NCBI RefSeq assembly: GCF_024198235.1
Contig: NZ_JAKCFB010000002.1
Coordinates: forward strand, 62,001 to 126,000
Direction: 5' to 3'
DNA: 64,000 nucleotides
Origin: Myxococcus dinghuensis
GTDB taxonomy: Bacteria > Myxococcota > Myxococcia > Myxococcales > Myxococcaceae
Shown: positions 43,522-52,969 of the stretch, one piece after another
Numbering within the stretch: position 1 is the stretch's first letter
Layout of the letters: every line of letters begins with the position of its first letter
Program-made: the position numbers and the translations under genes
Notes under the pieces: model-generated
What the model was told of the DNA's origin: nothing
Seen by the model: only the letters and a program-made list of their open reading frames with translations
Databases searched by the model: none

Positions 43522-46500
43522 GACCGGGGCTCCATCTCCTGCTTCAGGCGGACGTCATGGAGGTGCTTCGAGGGCTCCTTCTTGCGCAGCCGCGAATAGA
43601 CGAGCGGCACGACGAACAGCGTGATGAAGGTGGCGACCAACAACCCGCCGATGACCGCCCGCCCCAGGGGCGCGTTCTGCTCGCCCCCCTCGCCGAGCGC
43701 GAGCGCCATGGGGAGCATGCCGAGGATCATCGCGAGCGCCGTCATCAGCACCGGGCGCAGCCGCGTCTGCCCCGCCACCACCGCCGCCTCCTGGGGACCG
43801 AGGTTGCGCTCCACGCGCAGGTCGTTGGCGAAGTTCACCAGCAGGTTGGAGTTCGACACGGCGATGCCAATCACCATGATGGAGCCCATCAGCGACTCGA
43901 CGTTGATGGTGGTGCCCGTGGCCGCCAGCATCCACACCACGCCCATCAGCGCGCCCGGAATCGCGACCATGATGATGAACGGGTCCAGCCAGGACTGGAG
44001 GAGCGTCACGAGCAGCAGGTAGACCAGCGCGATGGCGACGACCATCCCGAGCCCCATGACGGAGAAGGAGTGGAACATCGCCTGGCTCTGCCCACGCAGC
44101 GTGATGCTGGCGCCGGGCGGGAGCACCTTGCGCGCCTCCGCGATGACGCGCTCGACGTCCCTCGCGACGTTGCCCAGGTCCCGTCCCTCGACGGTGGCCA
44201 GGACGTCGACGAGCGGGCGCGTCGTATACTGGTCGAGGCGCGCGGCGTTGGTCGTCAGCCGCGTGGTCGCGATGGACCCGAGCGTCGGCGCGATGCCCGC
44301 GGTGGACAGGACGTTCGCGTAGCTCCCCGAATTCGACGTCATGTTCGTCGTGGAGGCCGCCGTCTTCGGGTTCAGCGGCGTGGCCGCCACGCCATCGACG
44401 TCCCGGATGGCCAGCACGGGCGTCTGCACCACCACCTGGTAGTTCACGTTGTTCTTCGGGTCGACGAAGAAGTTGGGGTTGGCCAGGCTGGTCCCCGTCA
44501 ACGAGGTGAGCAGGCTCGACGCGGCGTCCTGGATGCTCAGCCCCACCTGCATCGCCCGGGCCCGGTCCACGTCGACGGCGATCGCCGGGTGCTCCAGCAC
44601 CTGGGGGATGCGGACGTCCTCGATGCCGGGGATGAGGCGAATCTCATCGAGCATCTTCCGGGCGATGGCATACAGGGGCTCCACCTTCGGCCCCTGGAGC
44701 TGCACGTCGATGATGGCCGCGGAGCCGAAGTTGAGGGCCTGGGTGACGACGTCGCCGGACAGGAAGTAGAGGACGGTGCCAGGGAACCGGGGCGCCACCT
44801 CCTCGCGGATGCGCTTGCGGTAGAGGGCGCTCGGCTGGTGGTCCGGCTTGAGCTGGATGAGGATGTCCGCGTCCTGCTCGCCGATGTTGTCGCTCTGCAC
44901 GTACGCGAGGTTGATGGGGATGGGGACGCCGATGTTGTCGTTGATGGTCTCCAGCTCCTCGGCGGGGATGACCTTGCGGATCTCCCGCTCCAGCTCGGCG
45001 ACCATGCGCTCGGTGTCCTCGATGCGGCTGCCGATGGGCGCTCGGAAGTGGAGCTTGAGCTGGCCGGTGTCCACCGTGGGGAAGAAGTCGAGCCCCACCA
45101 GCGTGGCCAGCGCCCCCGACGCCAGGCACAGGAGCAGGAACGCCACCAGGACGAACACCGGCATGCCGAGCACCGTCCGCAGCAGCGACGCGTAGCCGTT
45201 CTCCAGGCGCTCGAAGTTGCGGGTGCGCCAGGCGTTGAAGCGCTGCCACCGGGTGTGGGCCTTCGTCGGGTCCCATTCGCCCGTCTCCGGGGGCTCCTTT
45301 CCCAGCAACAGGTGGGACATGGAGGGGACGAGCGTGCGGGAGAGCAGGTAGGACGCCACCATCGCGAAGACGACGGAGAGGGCGAGCGGCACGAAGAGGA
45401 AGCGCGCCGGCCCCGTCAGGCCGACGACGGGACAGAAGACGATGCAGATGGTCAACGTGGTGGCCAGGGCCGGCATCGCGACCTGGCGGGCGCTGTTGAG
45501 CACCGCCACCGCCAGCCGGGGCTCGTGGACGCGGTTGCGGTTGATGTTCTCGATCTCCACCGTCGCGTCGTCGACGAGCATGCCGATCGCCAGGGACAGC
45601 CCGCCCAGCGTCATCAGGTTGAGCGTCTGGCCGGTGAGGAACAGGCCGATGATGCCGCAGAGGATGGACAGGGGGATGGACGTGCAGACGATGAGCACGC
45701 TCCGCCACGAGCCGAGGAAGCCCAGCGTCATCAGCGCGACGAGCAGCGCCGCCGTGGCGCCCTCCCGGACCACGCCCCACACGGCCGCCCGGACGAAGAC
45801 GGACTGGTCGAAGTCCAGGCGGATCTCCATCCCCTGGGGCGCGGCGGCCTTGAGCGCCGGAATCATCTCCTTCACGGAGTCGACGACCACCAGGGTGGAC
45901 GCGGTGCTCTTCTTCAGGATGGCCAGGTAGGTGGCGCGCCGTCCGTTGACCCGGACGACGTTCTCCTGGACGGCGTAGCCCGAGTGCGCGAGCGCGACGT
46001 CGCCCAGATAGACGATGGCCCCGTTGACCTGCTTGATGGGGATCCGGTTGAAGTCGGCGTAGTCGGACGGGCTGGAGTTGAGCAGCACGTCGATCTGCCG
46101 GTGGCCGATGCGGGCCGACCCCGCCGGCAGGATGACGTTCGAGACCAGCAGGGCGTTGACCACGTCCTGCGGCGACAGGTGCTTGGTGGCGAGCTTCACC
46201 GGGTCGATGTCGATGTTCACCTGGCGCAGGGCGCCGCCATAGGGCGGCGGCACCTGGAGGCCGGGGATGGTGAACAGCCGCAGGCGCAGGAAGTTCTGCG
46301 TGTAGTCGAAGACCTCCAGCTCCGACTGGGCGGCGCTGGAGAGCGTGAGCTGCGCGACGGGGATGTTGGACGCGTTGAACTGGAGGATGTTGGGGGTGGT
46401 GATGCCGGGGGGCATGAACCGCAACTGCTGCTGCGTCTGGGCGGTGATCTGCGCGATCGCCGCGTTCACGTCCACGTCCCGCGTGAAGTAGAGCTTGATG

Positions 46501-46772
46501 ATGCCGATGCCGAGGATGGACTCGGCCTCCATGTGCTCGATGCCGTCCACCGTCGTGGAGTAGCCACGCTGCGCGACGAGCAGCACGCGGTTCTGCATGT
46601 CGGACGCGGTGAGCCCCGGGTAGTTGAAGACGACGATGACCACCGGGATGTCGATGGGCGGCAGGATGTCCGTGAGCATGCTGCGCACGGACAGGACGCC
46701 CAGCAGCACGATGACGATGCAGAACGCCGCCACCGAGTACGACCGCCGGAGCGCGAGGAGGACCAGCCACAT
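43518..46772 (-). CDS. RND efflux pump, inner-membrane subunit
   Basis: A 1084-residue RND permease with two large periplasmic loops and about 12 helices. The TM4 proton-relay aspartates are present as D401-D402 in GMLVDDATVEIENINR. In the second half, the TM10 stretch reads IGIAVSNSNLLVNFAND, where drug-type AcrB proteins have Lys before Asn, so the usual relay Lys is Ser. This is known in some bacterial RND branches and may mean a different coupling network or substrate class. The gene lies 10 bases downstream of the TolC-type gene and overlaps the adaptor. Confidence 0.95.
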   Translation of the reverse strand: MWLVLLALRRSYSVAAFCIVIVLLGVLSVRSMLTDILPPIDIPVVIVVFNYPGLTASDMQNRVLLVAQRGYSTTVDGIEHMEAESILGIGIIKLYFTRDVDVNAAIAQITAQTQQQLRFMPPGITTPNILQFNASNIPVAQLTLSSAAQSELEVFDYTQNFLRLRLFTIPGLQVPPPYGGALRQVNIDIDPVKLATKHLSPQDVVNALLVSNVILPAGSARIGHRQIDVLLNSSPSDYADFNRIPIKQVNGAIVYLGDVALAHSGYAVQENVVRVNGRRATYLAILKKSTASTLVVVDSVKEMIPALKAAAPQGMEIRLDFDQSVFVRAAVWGVVREGATAALLVALMTLGFLGSWRSVLIVCTSIPLSILCGIIGLFLTGQTLNLMTLGGLSLAIGMLVDDATVEIENINRNRVHEPRLAVAVLNSARQVAMPALATTLTICIVFCPVVGLTGPARFLFVPLALSVVFAMVASYLLSRTLVPSMSHLLLGKEPPETGEWDPTKAHTRWQRFNAWRTRNFERLENGYASLLRTVLGMPVFVLVAFLLLCLASGALATLVGLDFFPTVDTGQLKLHFRAPIGSRIEDTERMVAELEREIRKVIPAEELETINDNIGVPIPINLAYVQSDNIGEQDADILIQLKPDHQPSALYRKRIREEVAPRFPGTVLYFLSGDVVTQALNFGSAAIIDVQLQGPKVEPLYAIARKMLDEIRLIPGIEDVRIPQVLEHPAIAVDVDRARAMQVGLSIQDAASSLLTSLTGTSLANPNFFVDPKNNVNYQVVVQTPVLAIRDVDGVAATPLNPKTAASTTNMTSNSGSYANVLSTAGIAPTLGSIATTRLTTNAARLDQYTTRPLVDVLATVEGRDLGNVARDVERVIAEARKVLPPGASITLRGQSQAMFHSFSVMGLGMVVAIALVYLLLVTLLQSWLDPFIIMVAIPGALMGVVWMLAATGTTINVESLMGSIMVIGIAVSNSNLLVNFANDLRVERNLGPQEAAVVAGQTRLRPVLMTALAMILGMLPMALALGEGGEQNAPLGRAVIGGLLVATFITLFVVPLVYSRLRKKEPSKHLHDVRLKQEMEPRS

Positions 46773-46782
46773 GCACCGCCTC

Positions 46783-48114
46783 CTAGGGCGCCAGCTCCGC
46801 GGGAGGGAAATGCCCCGTGGCGATGAGCAGGTCCAGTTGGGCCTGCCGCGCGTCGTTCTCCGCGAGCGCCGCGGAGATCTCCGCGTTGCGCGACGCGAGC
46901 TGCGCGTCGATGACCTGGATGTCGTTCGACAGGCCGCTGCGGTAGCTCACCGTCGTCAGGTGGAGGACCTCGCTGGAGAGGCGCGCGGCCTCTCGCGCCA
47001 GCCCCACCGCGGCGCGGGCCCGCTCCAGCTCCGCGAGCGCGGTGCGGACCTCCGAGCGGACCTGCCTCAGCGTGGCGTCGAGCTGGATTCCCGCCTCGCC
47101 CTCCAACGCCCGTCGCTCCCGGACCAGGCCGAAGCGCAACCCTCCGTCGTAGACGGGGAAGCCCACGTTCAGCATCAACTGCCAGCTCTCCGTGGGGAGG
47201 CTCTGGGTGGGCGGCGTCTGGTAGATGAGCTCGAAGCTGGCGGACGCCGACGGCATGAAGTCGGCCCAGGACTCCCGGTACACCTTCTCGGCGACGGACA
47301 GGCGCTCGCGCGCCAGGCGCAGGTCGCTGCGCAGCCGGTCCGCGTCCTCCAACGCCGTCTTCATGTCCCCTGGCACCCCCGGGAGCTCGACCTCCATCAC
47401 GGCGTCGACGGGCGCGCTCTCCCCCAGGAGGACGCCGAGCTGCTCCTGCAGCCGCACCAGGAGGAAGCGGGTGCGCTCGAGGTCGGCGCGGTCGCTGTAG
47501 TAGAGGGCGGAGGCGCGCTGGAAATCGACCAGCGTCCCATTGCCGGCGTCGAGGCGGGTGCGGGTGTACTCCACGTGCGCGGCGGCGTTCTGGACGGCGT
47601 TCTCGTCGGCCTGCACGAGCTTCCGCTGCACGGCCACGGACAGGTAGACCTGCCCCACGGTGACGGCGAGCTGCCGGCGCACGTCCCGGGCCGACAGCCG
47701 GGCGACCTTCACGTTCTCGCGGGCCTGGGACCACTGGACCCAGCGCCTGGGGTCCAGCGGGAGCGCCAGGGTCCCCGAGGCGTTGAAGCCGATCCGGGGC
47801 AGGATGACGGAGGGCGGGGCGCTGGTGGTGAGGCGGGCCGTGTTGAGCTGGGTGTACGCGGTGGTCGCGGTGGCGGTGGGCAGGGACCCGGCGCGCACCT
47901 GCTCGACGATGGCGCGGGCGCGAGCAATCTCCTCGGAGGCGATCAGCGCGTCGGGGTTGCGCGTGAAGGCCCGGCGCATCGCCTCGGGGAAGGACAGGCG
48001 GAGGGGCTCGTCGGAGGGCTCGGGGAGCCCGCGAGCGGGCGCGAGCAGCGCGAGGACCGCACCGAAAGCCGCGATGTGCCAGTGCTGGCTCGCTCCGCCC
48101 CCTGACCCGCGCAT
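46783..48114 (-). CDS. TolC-family outer-membrane efflux protein
   Basis: A 443-residue outer-membrane channel with signal peptide (HWHIAAFGAVLALLAPARG). Two OEP repeats form the alpha-barrel: first around LSFPEAMRRAFTRNPDALIA and RDVRRQLAVTVGQVYLSVAV, second around DADRLRSDLRLARERLSVAEK and LRQVRSEVRTALAELERAR. It is the first gene of the tripartite efflux operon; a pump and an adaptor follow. The start at 48114 puts the signal peptide near the N-terminus; an ATG 19 codons upstream is in frame but adds a basic tail. Confidence 0.93.
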   Translation of the reverse strand: MRGSGGGASQHWHIAAFGAVLALLAPARGLPEPSDEPLRLSFPEAMRRAFTRNPDALIASEEIARARAIVEQVRAGSLPTATATTAYTQLNTARLTTSAPPSVILPRIGFNASGTLALPLDPRRWVQWSQARENVKVARLSARDVRRQLAVTVGQVYLSVAVQRKLVQADENAVQNAAAHVEYTRTRLDAGNGTLVDFQRASALYYSDRADLERTRFLLVRLQEQLGVLLGESAPVDAVMEVELPGVPGDMKTALEDADRLRSDLRLARERLSVAEKVYRESWADFMPSASASFELIYQTPPTQSLPTESWQLMLNVGFPVYDGGLRFGLVRERRALEGEAGIQLDATLRQVRSEVRTALAELERARAAVGLAREAARLSSEVLHLTTVSYRSGLSNDIQVIDAQLASRNAEISAALAENDARQAQLDLLIATGHFPPAELAP

Positions 48115-48371
48115 CTGCGCACGCCGCTCCCGCCCGCTGGCGCTCCCTTGACGGAGCCACCCGCGCCACATCGCCCGAATGACCGCATGAACCCGCGCCG
48201 CCTGGGGCTTCGCCCGGTACAGGGTCAGCAGGAGGCCGCGGACATGTTAGTCCCGCCCACGGGGGCGACAATCGACCCGCGCGGGCTGGAGAGTGTCCGC
48301 GAGGCCGCAGAGAAGACTCGGGCCATCCCCTCGCCGTCGAACGCGGGGATGGCCCGGAGAAGCGCCATGGC
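48115..48371. other. Promoter region of the efflux operon
   Basis: 257 bases between the unknown-protein gene stop and the TolC start, both on the minus strand. A GGAC-N6-GTCC inverted repeat at about 48241-48256 is a weak operator candidate. No regulator gene lies next to the operon. Confidence 0.35.
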
Positions 48372-49481
48372 TCAGAAGAGGTTGGCGATGTCCTTCACCG
48401 GCTGCGGGGCGGCTTCGGTGGCGCCCAGCGCGCCCATGGCGCCGCCGAAGAGCAGCGAGGCCGGGTTGGGGCGACCGCTCGTGATGGCGCCGACGACGCC
48501 CTCCGCCGCGCCCTTCAGGGTCTTGAGGTAGCCGGTCGCCGCGCCCTCGAGGACGCCCTTGAGGCCCCCCTCCGAGTTGCCGATGCCCGTCAGGACGTTG
48601 CTGACGGCCGGCACGAACCACAGGTGCTTGCCCGCCTCACCCGCGAACCACTGGAAGTTGTCCTTGTTGCTCCCGTCCGCCTTGACGTGGGTGTCCTTCG
48701 TGGTGGGCAACTGGTGCGAGCCCAGGAAGGAGTAGCCCTGCTCGGCGAAGTCCTTGACCATGCCGGCCTCGGTGCCGTGCCGCGCGTCCCCGCTCTTGGT
48801 GATTCCCTCGATGTTGCCGTCGCCCTGGCCGTTCTGGACCTTGTTCGAGCGGTCCCCGCCAGTGGAGGCCTTGGCGCTGTCGATGAACTCCAGCACCTTG
48901 GCCAGCCGGTAGACGGCGTCCGGGTTCTGCTTCGCGTCCTTCAGGTCGAGCTTGGGGTCGATGCCCGTCTGCTTGCAAAGCTGGTCGAACTTGATGTCCT
49001 TCTGGCGCCCCAGGTTCTTCAGCACGGGGCTGTCGTCGACGATCTGCGCCGCCGAGCGCTTGTCACCCGCGGGCCGCTTGTCGTTGGCGCTCGGGATGCC
49101 GGAACCGGAGGCCTGCGCGGGCTGCGCGAGCTGCCCGGGCTGGGCGGACTGCGCGGCGGGCGTCAGGTTCTGGAGCTCCGGCGGGAGGCCGCGCGGCGCG
49201 AAGGTGTTGACCAGCTCGCCGGCGGTCCCCATCACCCCCAGCGCGTTCTCCAGCCGGGACGAGGTGCTGGACTGCCGGCGGTTGGCGCCGCTCGCGTCGA
49301 ACGCATCCGCCGGCTTGCCCCCGCGCGAGGGCCCAGGCTGGACGCCCTGCGAGGCTCGACCGCCCACGTCCTGGACAGGCCCCGCCGAGAGCGGCTGCTT
49401 CGGGTTGGCGGACGTGGTGGACTGCGCGGTGCCCGAACGCATCATGGGGTTGGAGCGGGCCGTGGCCTTGGCGTTGATCAT
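48372..49481 (-). CDS. Unrecognised protein with disordered N-terminus
   Basis: A 369-residue protein without signal peptide. Residues 1-130 are Ser/Gln/Pro/Ala-rich and probably disordered. The middle (about 135-290) is globular: DDSPVLKNLGRQKDIKFDQL, DAVYRLAKVLEFIDSA and FAEQGYSFLGSHQLP. The C-terminal ~90 residues are Gly/Ala-rich and weakly hydrophobic (GLKGVLEGAATGYLKTLKGA). The composition recalls secreted effectors of contact-dependent or type III/VI systems, but no family signature is visible. ATG 49481 is spaced correctly after AGGTGA; a GTG three codons upstream is possible. A sigma-54-like promoter lies at 49555-49570. Confidence 0.6.
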   Translation of the reverse strand: MINAKATARSNPMMRSGTAQSTTSANPKQPLSAGPVQDVGGRASQGVQPGPSRGGKPADAFDASGANRRQSSTSSRLENALGVMGTAGELVNTFAPRGLPPELQNLTPAAQSAQPGQLAQPAQASGSGIPSANDKRPAGDKRSAAQIVDDSPVLKNLGRQKDIKFDQLCKQTGIDPKLDLKDAKQNPDAVYRLAKVLEFIDSAKASTGGDRSNKVQNGQGDGNIEGITKSGDARHGTEAGMVKDFAEQGYSFLGSHQLPTTKDTHVKADGSNKDNFQWFAGEAGKHLWFVPAVSNVLTGIGNSEGGLKGVLEGAATGYLKTLKGAAEGVVGAITSGRPNPASLLFGGAMGALGATEAAPQPVKDIANLF

Positions 49482-49554
49482 GGGGATCACCTGGTTCTAG
49501 ACAGCGGTGGAGGACTGCTGCGGCGAGACCATCCCGCCCGTGTCCACCCTCCAC

Positions 49555-49570
49555 TGCAGCGCACATGCCA
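49555..49570 (-). promoter_or_regulatory. Candidate sigma-54 promoter
   Basis: On the minus strand TGGCATGTGCGCTGCA matches the consensus TGGCACrNNNNTTGCW except at two positions, with GG and GC ten bases apart. Transcription would start about 60 bases upstream of the ATG at 49481. Confidence 0.4.
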
Positions 49571-49750
49571 TCCCCGGCGGCCACGCAACCCCTGGATTTC
49601 CCAGGGAGGAAGTGGAGAGGGCGCCCCCCATCAGGCGCCCCGCCGATGACCGCAGTCATCAGGGAGGATGGCATCAGTCATCAGCCCGCGGCCCTCGCCG
49701 GGCGGGCCGCCGCGTCCCTGGCGCGGCCGCCCCCGGGTGAACGCGGGCGG

Positions 49751-51565
49751 CTACTCCAGCGTCATGTACTCGGGCTGGAACACCGACCGGCTCCTCAACG
49801 GCGAGGGGCCACCGCTGTTCACGCAATAGCCCGTGGGGTTGTCGCAGCCGCCCTCCGGGTTGCCCCAGTACGCCGTGAGGTTCATCCAGGACAGCGAGCC
49901 CGTGTAGCTCCCCGCCGGCTGCCAGGGGATGGACACGAGGTGGTTCCACGTGTCCCACGCGAGTCCGGCCCCGGTGTCGTCGGCCAGGAAGTCCCCGTTG
50001 AAGATGGTCTCGTAGATGTGGCGGGCCGCGTCCGGGTAGAGCCCGTGGGAGCCCTGGGCGGAGAACACCTCGGGGTGCCACCCCGCGAGGAGGAGCGCCT
50101 TGTCCCCGAAGGCGAAGGCCTGCCCGTTCGCGTGCTGGCTCAAGTAGACCTGCGCGGGGCGTCCGTCGACGAAGCGCACCGTGAGGTGCTCCCAATCCCC
50201 CACGTGGTTGCCGAAGGTGGAGTAGCCCCCCACGCAGCCCCAGGGGGAATACCAGCCGATGCACACCCGCTTCCCGTTGTTGTAGGGATAGAAGGTCCAG
50301 TACAGCACGTCGGTCACGTTCGTCGGCTGCCCGCCCTGGGTGCGCGGGATGATCGACGCGTAGACGGGGACGGACGTCTGGTTGGGGCGCTGGCCATCCA
50401 GGAACTGGGGATCCGTGCAGGAGTCACAGCCCAGCGGCTGGTTCGTCACCAGGTGCCCGTTCTCCTCGTGGACGTTGGCCAGGTGGAACTCGGTGGAGGA
50501 CGGGAAGTAGGCCTCGTCCGGGTGCAGCCACACGCGGGGCGCGAACGCCGCCACCGTCCACGCCTCCACCGGCCCGCCCCGTAGCTCCGCGTTGGAGGTG
50601 GTGCTCTTGTTGAGCACCCAGTAGCGGCTTCCGCCGGTATCGCCGTGGCTGGGGCGGGAGACGAAGGTGGAGGCCGGCAGGCCCCGGTGGTCGCGGGCCA
50701 CGGCCTGCCATACCCCGATGTCATCGTTCGCGCCGGAGCCACTGTCGTCCCAGACCCAGGCGGGATTGGCGGGGAGGACATACTCACTCCTCACGCAGCG
50801 GATGAGGTCCGTGGACGGCTTGGAGTAGCCCAGCACCGCGACGTGCCCCAGGCAGGTGTAGCCCGAGGGGGCGACCGGCTCCCAGAACGAGACGTCGTGC
50901 GTCCCCCCCGAGCCGGTGTCGCGCCAGGTGCGGAGGTAGTCGGTCGGCCGCGCCAGCAGGTCGCCCTCCCCTCGCACCAGGAACGTCGTCACCGGAGCCT
51001 GCCCTCGGTTGGGCATCGCGACGTCCCCCAGGGAGAAGAACCCCGGCGACTGGGAGAGGTCGGGACGCCAGACGGAGACGTCGTTCGTCGCCCCCGTGCC
51101 ATGGTCGTCGTAGATCCACGAGAACCGGCTCGTGGGCTTGACCTCCAACGCGCGCGGCGGACGCAGCATGGCCCCGTCCGCGTTCAGGGTGAACTCCGCG
51201 CTCTGCCCCGACACCGCGGTCGCCGCGACCAGCTTGTAGCTGCCCGGTGACAGCGCGACGGACAGCCGCGCGTTCGTGCCTCCGGCGCCGTTGTCGTCCT
51301 GCGCGAGCACCGTGCCGTTCGCATCCAGCAGGTACAACCACGCATCCGCGGAGGACGTCAGCGTGAAGGTCATCGGCTGAGCGGCGGACGAAACGTCCAG
51401 CAGGAACTGCCTGTTGTTCGGGCTGGAGGTGCTCTGGCCACCCGACCCCATCCAGGCGCCATAGAGGGTGTTGGCCCGGGCGGGGTTCACGACGGACGAC
51501 GTCACGGCGAGCACGAGAAGGAATTTCCGGAGAGTCAAGAATGCCTCTTTGAACGAGGAACTCAT
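49751..51565 (-). CDS. Secreted Vps62-domain protein
   Basis: A 604-residue exported protein (signal LRKFLLVLAVTSSVVNPARA). After a PPC-like beta domain (about 45-130, MTFTLTSSADAWLYLLDANG) come three short repeats of the type W-x-x-D-x-G-(S/T)-G-x-x-x-D-V/I-x-x-W (YDDHGTGATNDVSVWRP, RDTGSGGTHDVSFWEP, DDSGSGANDDIGVWQ). The C-terminal part is a Vps62 domain: APRVWLHPDEAYFPSS, VLYWTFYPYNNGK, GNHVGDWEHLTVRF, VYLSQHANGQAF and SAQGSHGLYPD. Bacterial Vps62 proteins are secreted and their role is unknown. The ATG at 51565 starts at the signal peptide; a zinc-ribbon remnant lies five bases upstream. Confidence 0.85.
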   Translation of the reverse strand: MSSSFKEAFLTLRKFLLVLAVTSSVVNPARANTLYGAWMGSGGQSTSSPNNRQFLLDVSSAAQPMTFTLTSSADAWLYLLDANGTVLAQDDNGAGGTNARLSVALSPGSYKLVAATAVSGQSAEFTLNADGAMLRPPRALEVKPTSRFSWIYDDHGTGATNDVSVWRPDLSQSPGFFSLGDVAMPNRGQAPVTTFLVRGEGDLLARPTDYLRTWRDTGSGGTHDVSFWEPVAPSGYTCLGHVAVLGYSKPSTDLIRCVRSEYVLPANPAWVWDDSGSGANDDIGVWQAVARDHRGLPASTFVSRPSHGDTGGSRYWVLNKSTTSNAELRGGPVEAWTVAAFAPRVWLHPDEAYFPSSTEFHLANVHEENGHLVTNQPLGCDSCTDPQFLDGQRPNQTSVPVYASIIPRTQGGQPTNVTDVLYWTFYPYNNGKRVCIGWYSPWGCVGGYSTFGNHVGDWEHLTVRFVDGRPAQVYLSQHANGQAFAFGDKALLLAGWHPEVFSAQGSHGLYPDAARHIYETIFNGDFLADDTGAGLAWDTWNHLVSIPWQPAGSYTGSLSWMNLTAYWGNPEGGCDNPTGYCVNSGGPSPLRSRSVFQPEYMTLE

Positions 51566-51569
51566 GAGC

Positions 51570-51779
51570 CTACCCCGCTCCGTGGTGCGCGATGGGCATG
51601 ACCTCGAGGGGACACGGGAGCCACCGTGATTCGTGGCGGGAAGCAGGTCGGTGGAGGACCAGGCTGTCTTCGAAGCGGCTCCCGCCGGCGTGAGTGCCGC
51701 CCGTGGGGCAGGTGGAGCCAGGGTTGCCGCCATGGAACAACCCCTGGCACTGGCTGCACCACCGCCAGCCGGACCCGGG
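51570..51779 (-). pseudogene. Remnant of a WRWC-type zinc-ribbon repeat protein
   Basis: A short open stretch ends with TAG at 51570-51572 and encodes GWRWCSQCQGLFHGG, then STCPTGGTHAGGSRFEDS and LVLHRPASRHESRW. This is the repeat W-R-W-C-x-x-C-Q-G-L-F found in tandem in secreted bacterial proteins, with C-x2-C and a later C and H as a likely zinc site. No start codon or upstream coding composition accompanies it in frame, so it is probably the 3' end of a lost gene, or a repeat once fused to the Vps62 protein whose gene starts five bases later. Confidence 0.5.
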
Positions 51780-51874
51780 AAGCAGCGGTCTCGCGCTCCC
51801 GAGGACACGTCCTCCTCGCGGTGACGAGCGGCGTGCAGGCCCCCTCCCGAGCCGCTCCGACCGCTGTCCCGGCG

Positions 51875-52732
51875 TCACGTCGTCGCGACCAGGAACTCCT
51901 CGGAGTCCTTCGGCGGGCGGAGCCCATCGCTCCTCCCGGCGAAGTAGCGCTCGGCGAGGGCCTCCGCGGAGACGTGCCAGGCGTCTCGGAAGTGGGCTTC
52001 GCGGGCCAGCGCGAGCAGCTCCTCCGGCCTGAAGAAGCTGATGAAGGGCGTTCCGTTCGCGCGCGCGCCATCCGCCGCGCGTTGGACGCCCGGGCGGATT
52101 CCGGGGTCGGTGAGGGCGAGCGGCCACATGAACGTCATCGCGAGCGTCGAGCCGCGCGCGAGCGTCGCGACCTGACGGAGCGTGGCGGAGATCGTCTCCT
52201 TCGTCAGGTACATGCTGACGCCCGCGGAGGCCACGACCGCTGGCCGCGAGGCATCGAAGCCCGCGTCCACCAGTCGCACCCACCAGGCCTCTCCCGCCTC
52301 GAAGTCGACCGGCACGAGCTTCAAGTTCGGCGGGACCCCGAAGCCGAGTTCGAGCAATCGCCTCCGCTTCCACTCCTGGGGACCGGGTCGGTCGACCTCG
52401 AAGATGCGCAGGCCGGAGGCGAGGGCCGGCTTTCGCTGAGCGAACGTGTCCAGCCCCGCGCCCAGGATGACGTATTGCGCGACACCGCGAGCCGCCTGGT
52501 CCACGACCAGGTCTTCGATGAAGCGCGCGCGCGCCACGATGGAAGCCCGGAAGGGCCGCGTGAACGGGCTCATGTCCGGCCGCTCGCGCCACCCCTCCCC
52601 CGGCGACACGAGCGCGAGGCCGACCTCGTCCTCGAGCACGTGCGGCGGCGGGTCAGCCTGGACGTGCAGGGCCCGCCACAGCGCCACACGCACCGCCGTG
52701 TCCTCTGCCTCGACCTTCGACCGCTCAACCAT
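51875..52732 (-). CDS. SAM-dependent methyltransferase, LCM/PPM1 family
   Basis: A 285-residue class I methyltransferase. The SAM-binding motif is YVILGAGLDTFAQRKP, the usual form in the leucine carboxyl methyltransferase-type family. FEVDRPGPQEWKRRRL and VVASAGVSMYLTKETI are further landmarks. Bacterial members methylate carboxyl or hydroxyl groups of small molecules, often polyketides; the substrate here is unknown. The start at 52732 is the first ATG of the domain. It is divergent from the Ulp-type protease gene, 269 bases away. Confidence 0.9.
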   Translation of the reverse strand: MVERSKVEAEDTAVRVALWRALHVQADPPPHVLEDEVGLALVSPGEGWRERPDMSPFTRPFRASIVARARFIEDLVVDQAARGVAQYVILGAGLDTFAQRKPALASGLRIFEVDRPGPQEWKRRRLLELGFGVPPNLKLVPVDFEAGEAWWVRLVDAGFDASRPAVVASAGVSMYLTKETISATLRQVATLARGSTLAMTFMWPLALTDPGIRPGVQRAADGARANGTPFISFFRPEELLALAREAHFRDAWHVSAEALAERYFAGRSDGLRPPKDSEEFLVATT

Positions 52733-52953
52733 GGCGTTCGCGCTCCCTGTTCACCGTGGCGATGCTAGTGCGCGTCCGCCAGGCAGGCGACGACCCACCG
52801 GTCCGGACCCCAGGGGTTCCCGCATGTCCCACCCGGCGGTGATGTGTGGTGGCGGGGACACCCGCACGGGTCCATTGGTCGGTCAGGACGCAGCTTGCGT
52901 CGGGTTGGGACGCAGCCGCGCCACCGGACGGCGCATCTCCCGGAGCCTGGACA

Positions 52954-52969
52954 TGGCACATCCGTTGCT
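52954..52969 (+). promoter_or_regulatory. Consensus sigma-54 promoter
   Basis: TGGCACATCCGTTGCT is a perfect match to TGGCACrNNNNTTGCW, with GG at 52955-52956 and GC at 52967-52968. The predicted start point is about 52980, followed by AAGAGG (52991-52996) and the ATG at 53002. A 6-bp hairpin (GACGCA 52887-52892, TGCGTC 52896-52901) lies about 55 bases upstream, in the zone where an enhancer-binding protein could bind. Confidence 0.75.

Noticed and set aside
43557-46826. 1089-codon open frame on the plus strand
   Set aside because: Antisense to the RND pump; the composition is Arg/His/Asp-rich with no domain, a usual artefact of high-GC third positions.
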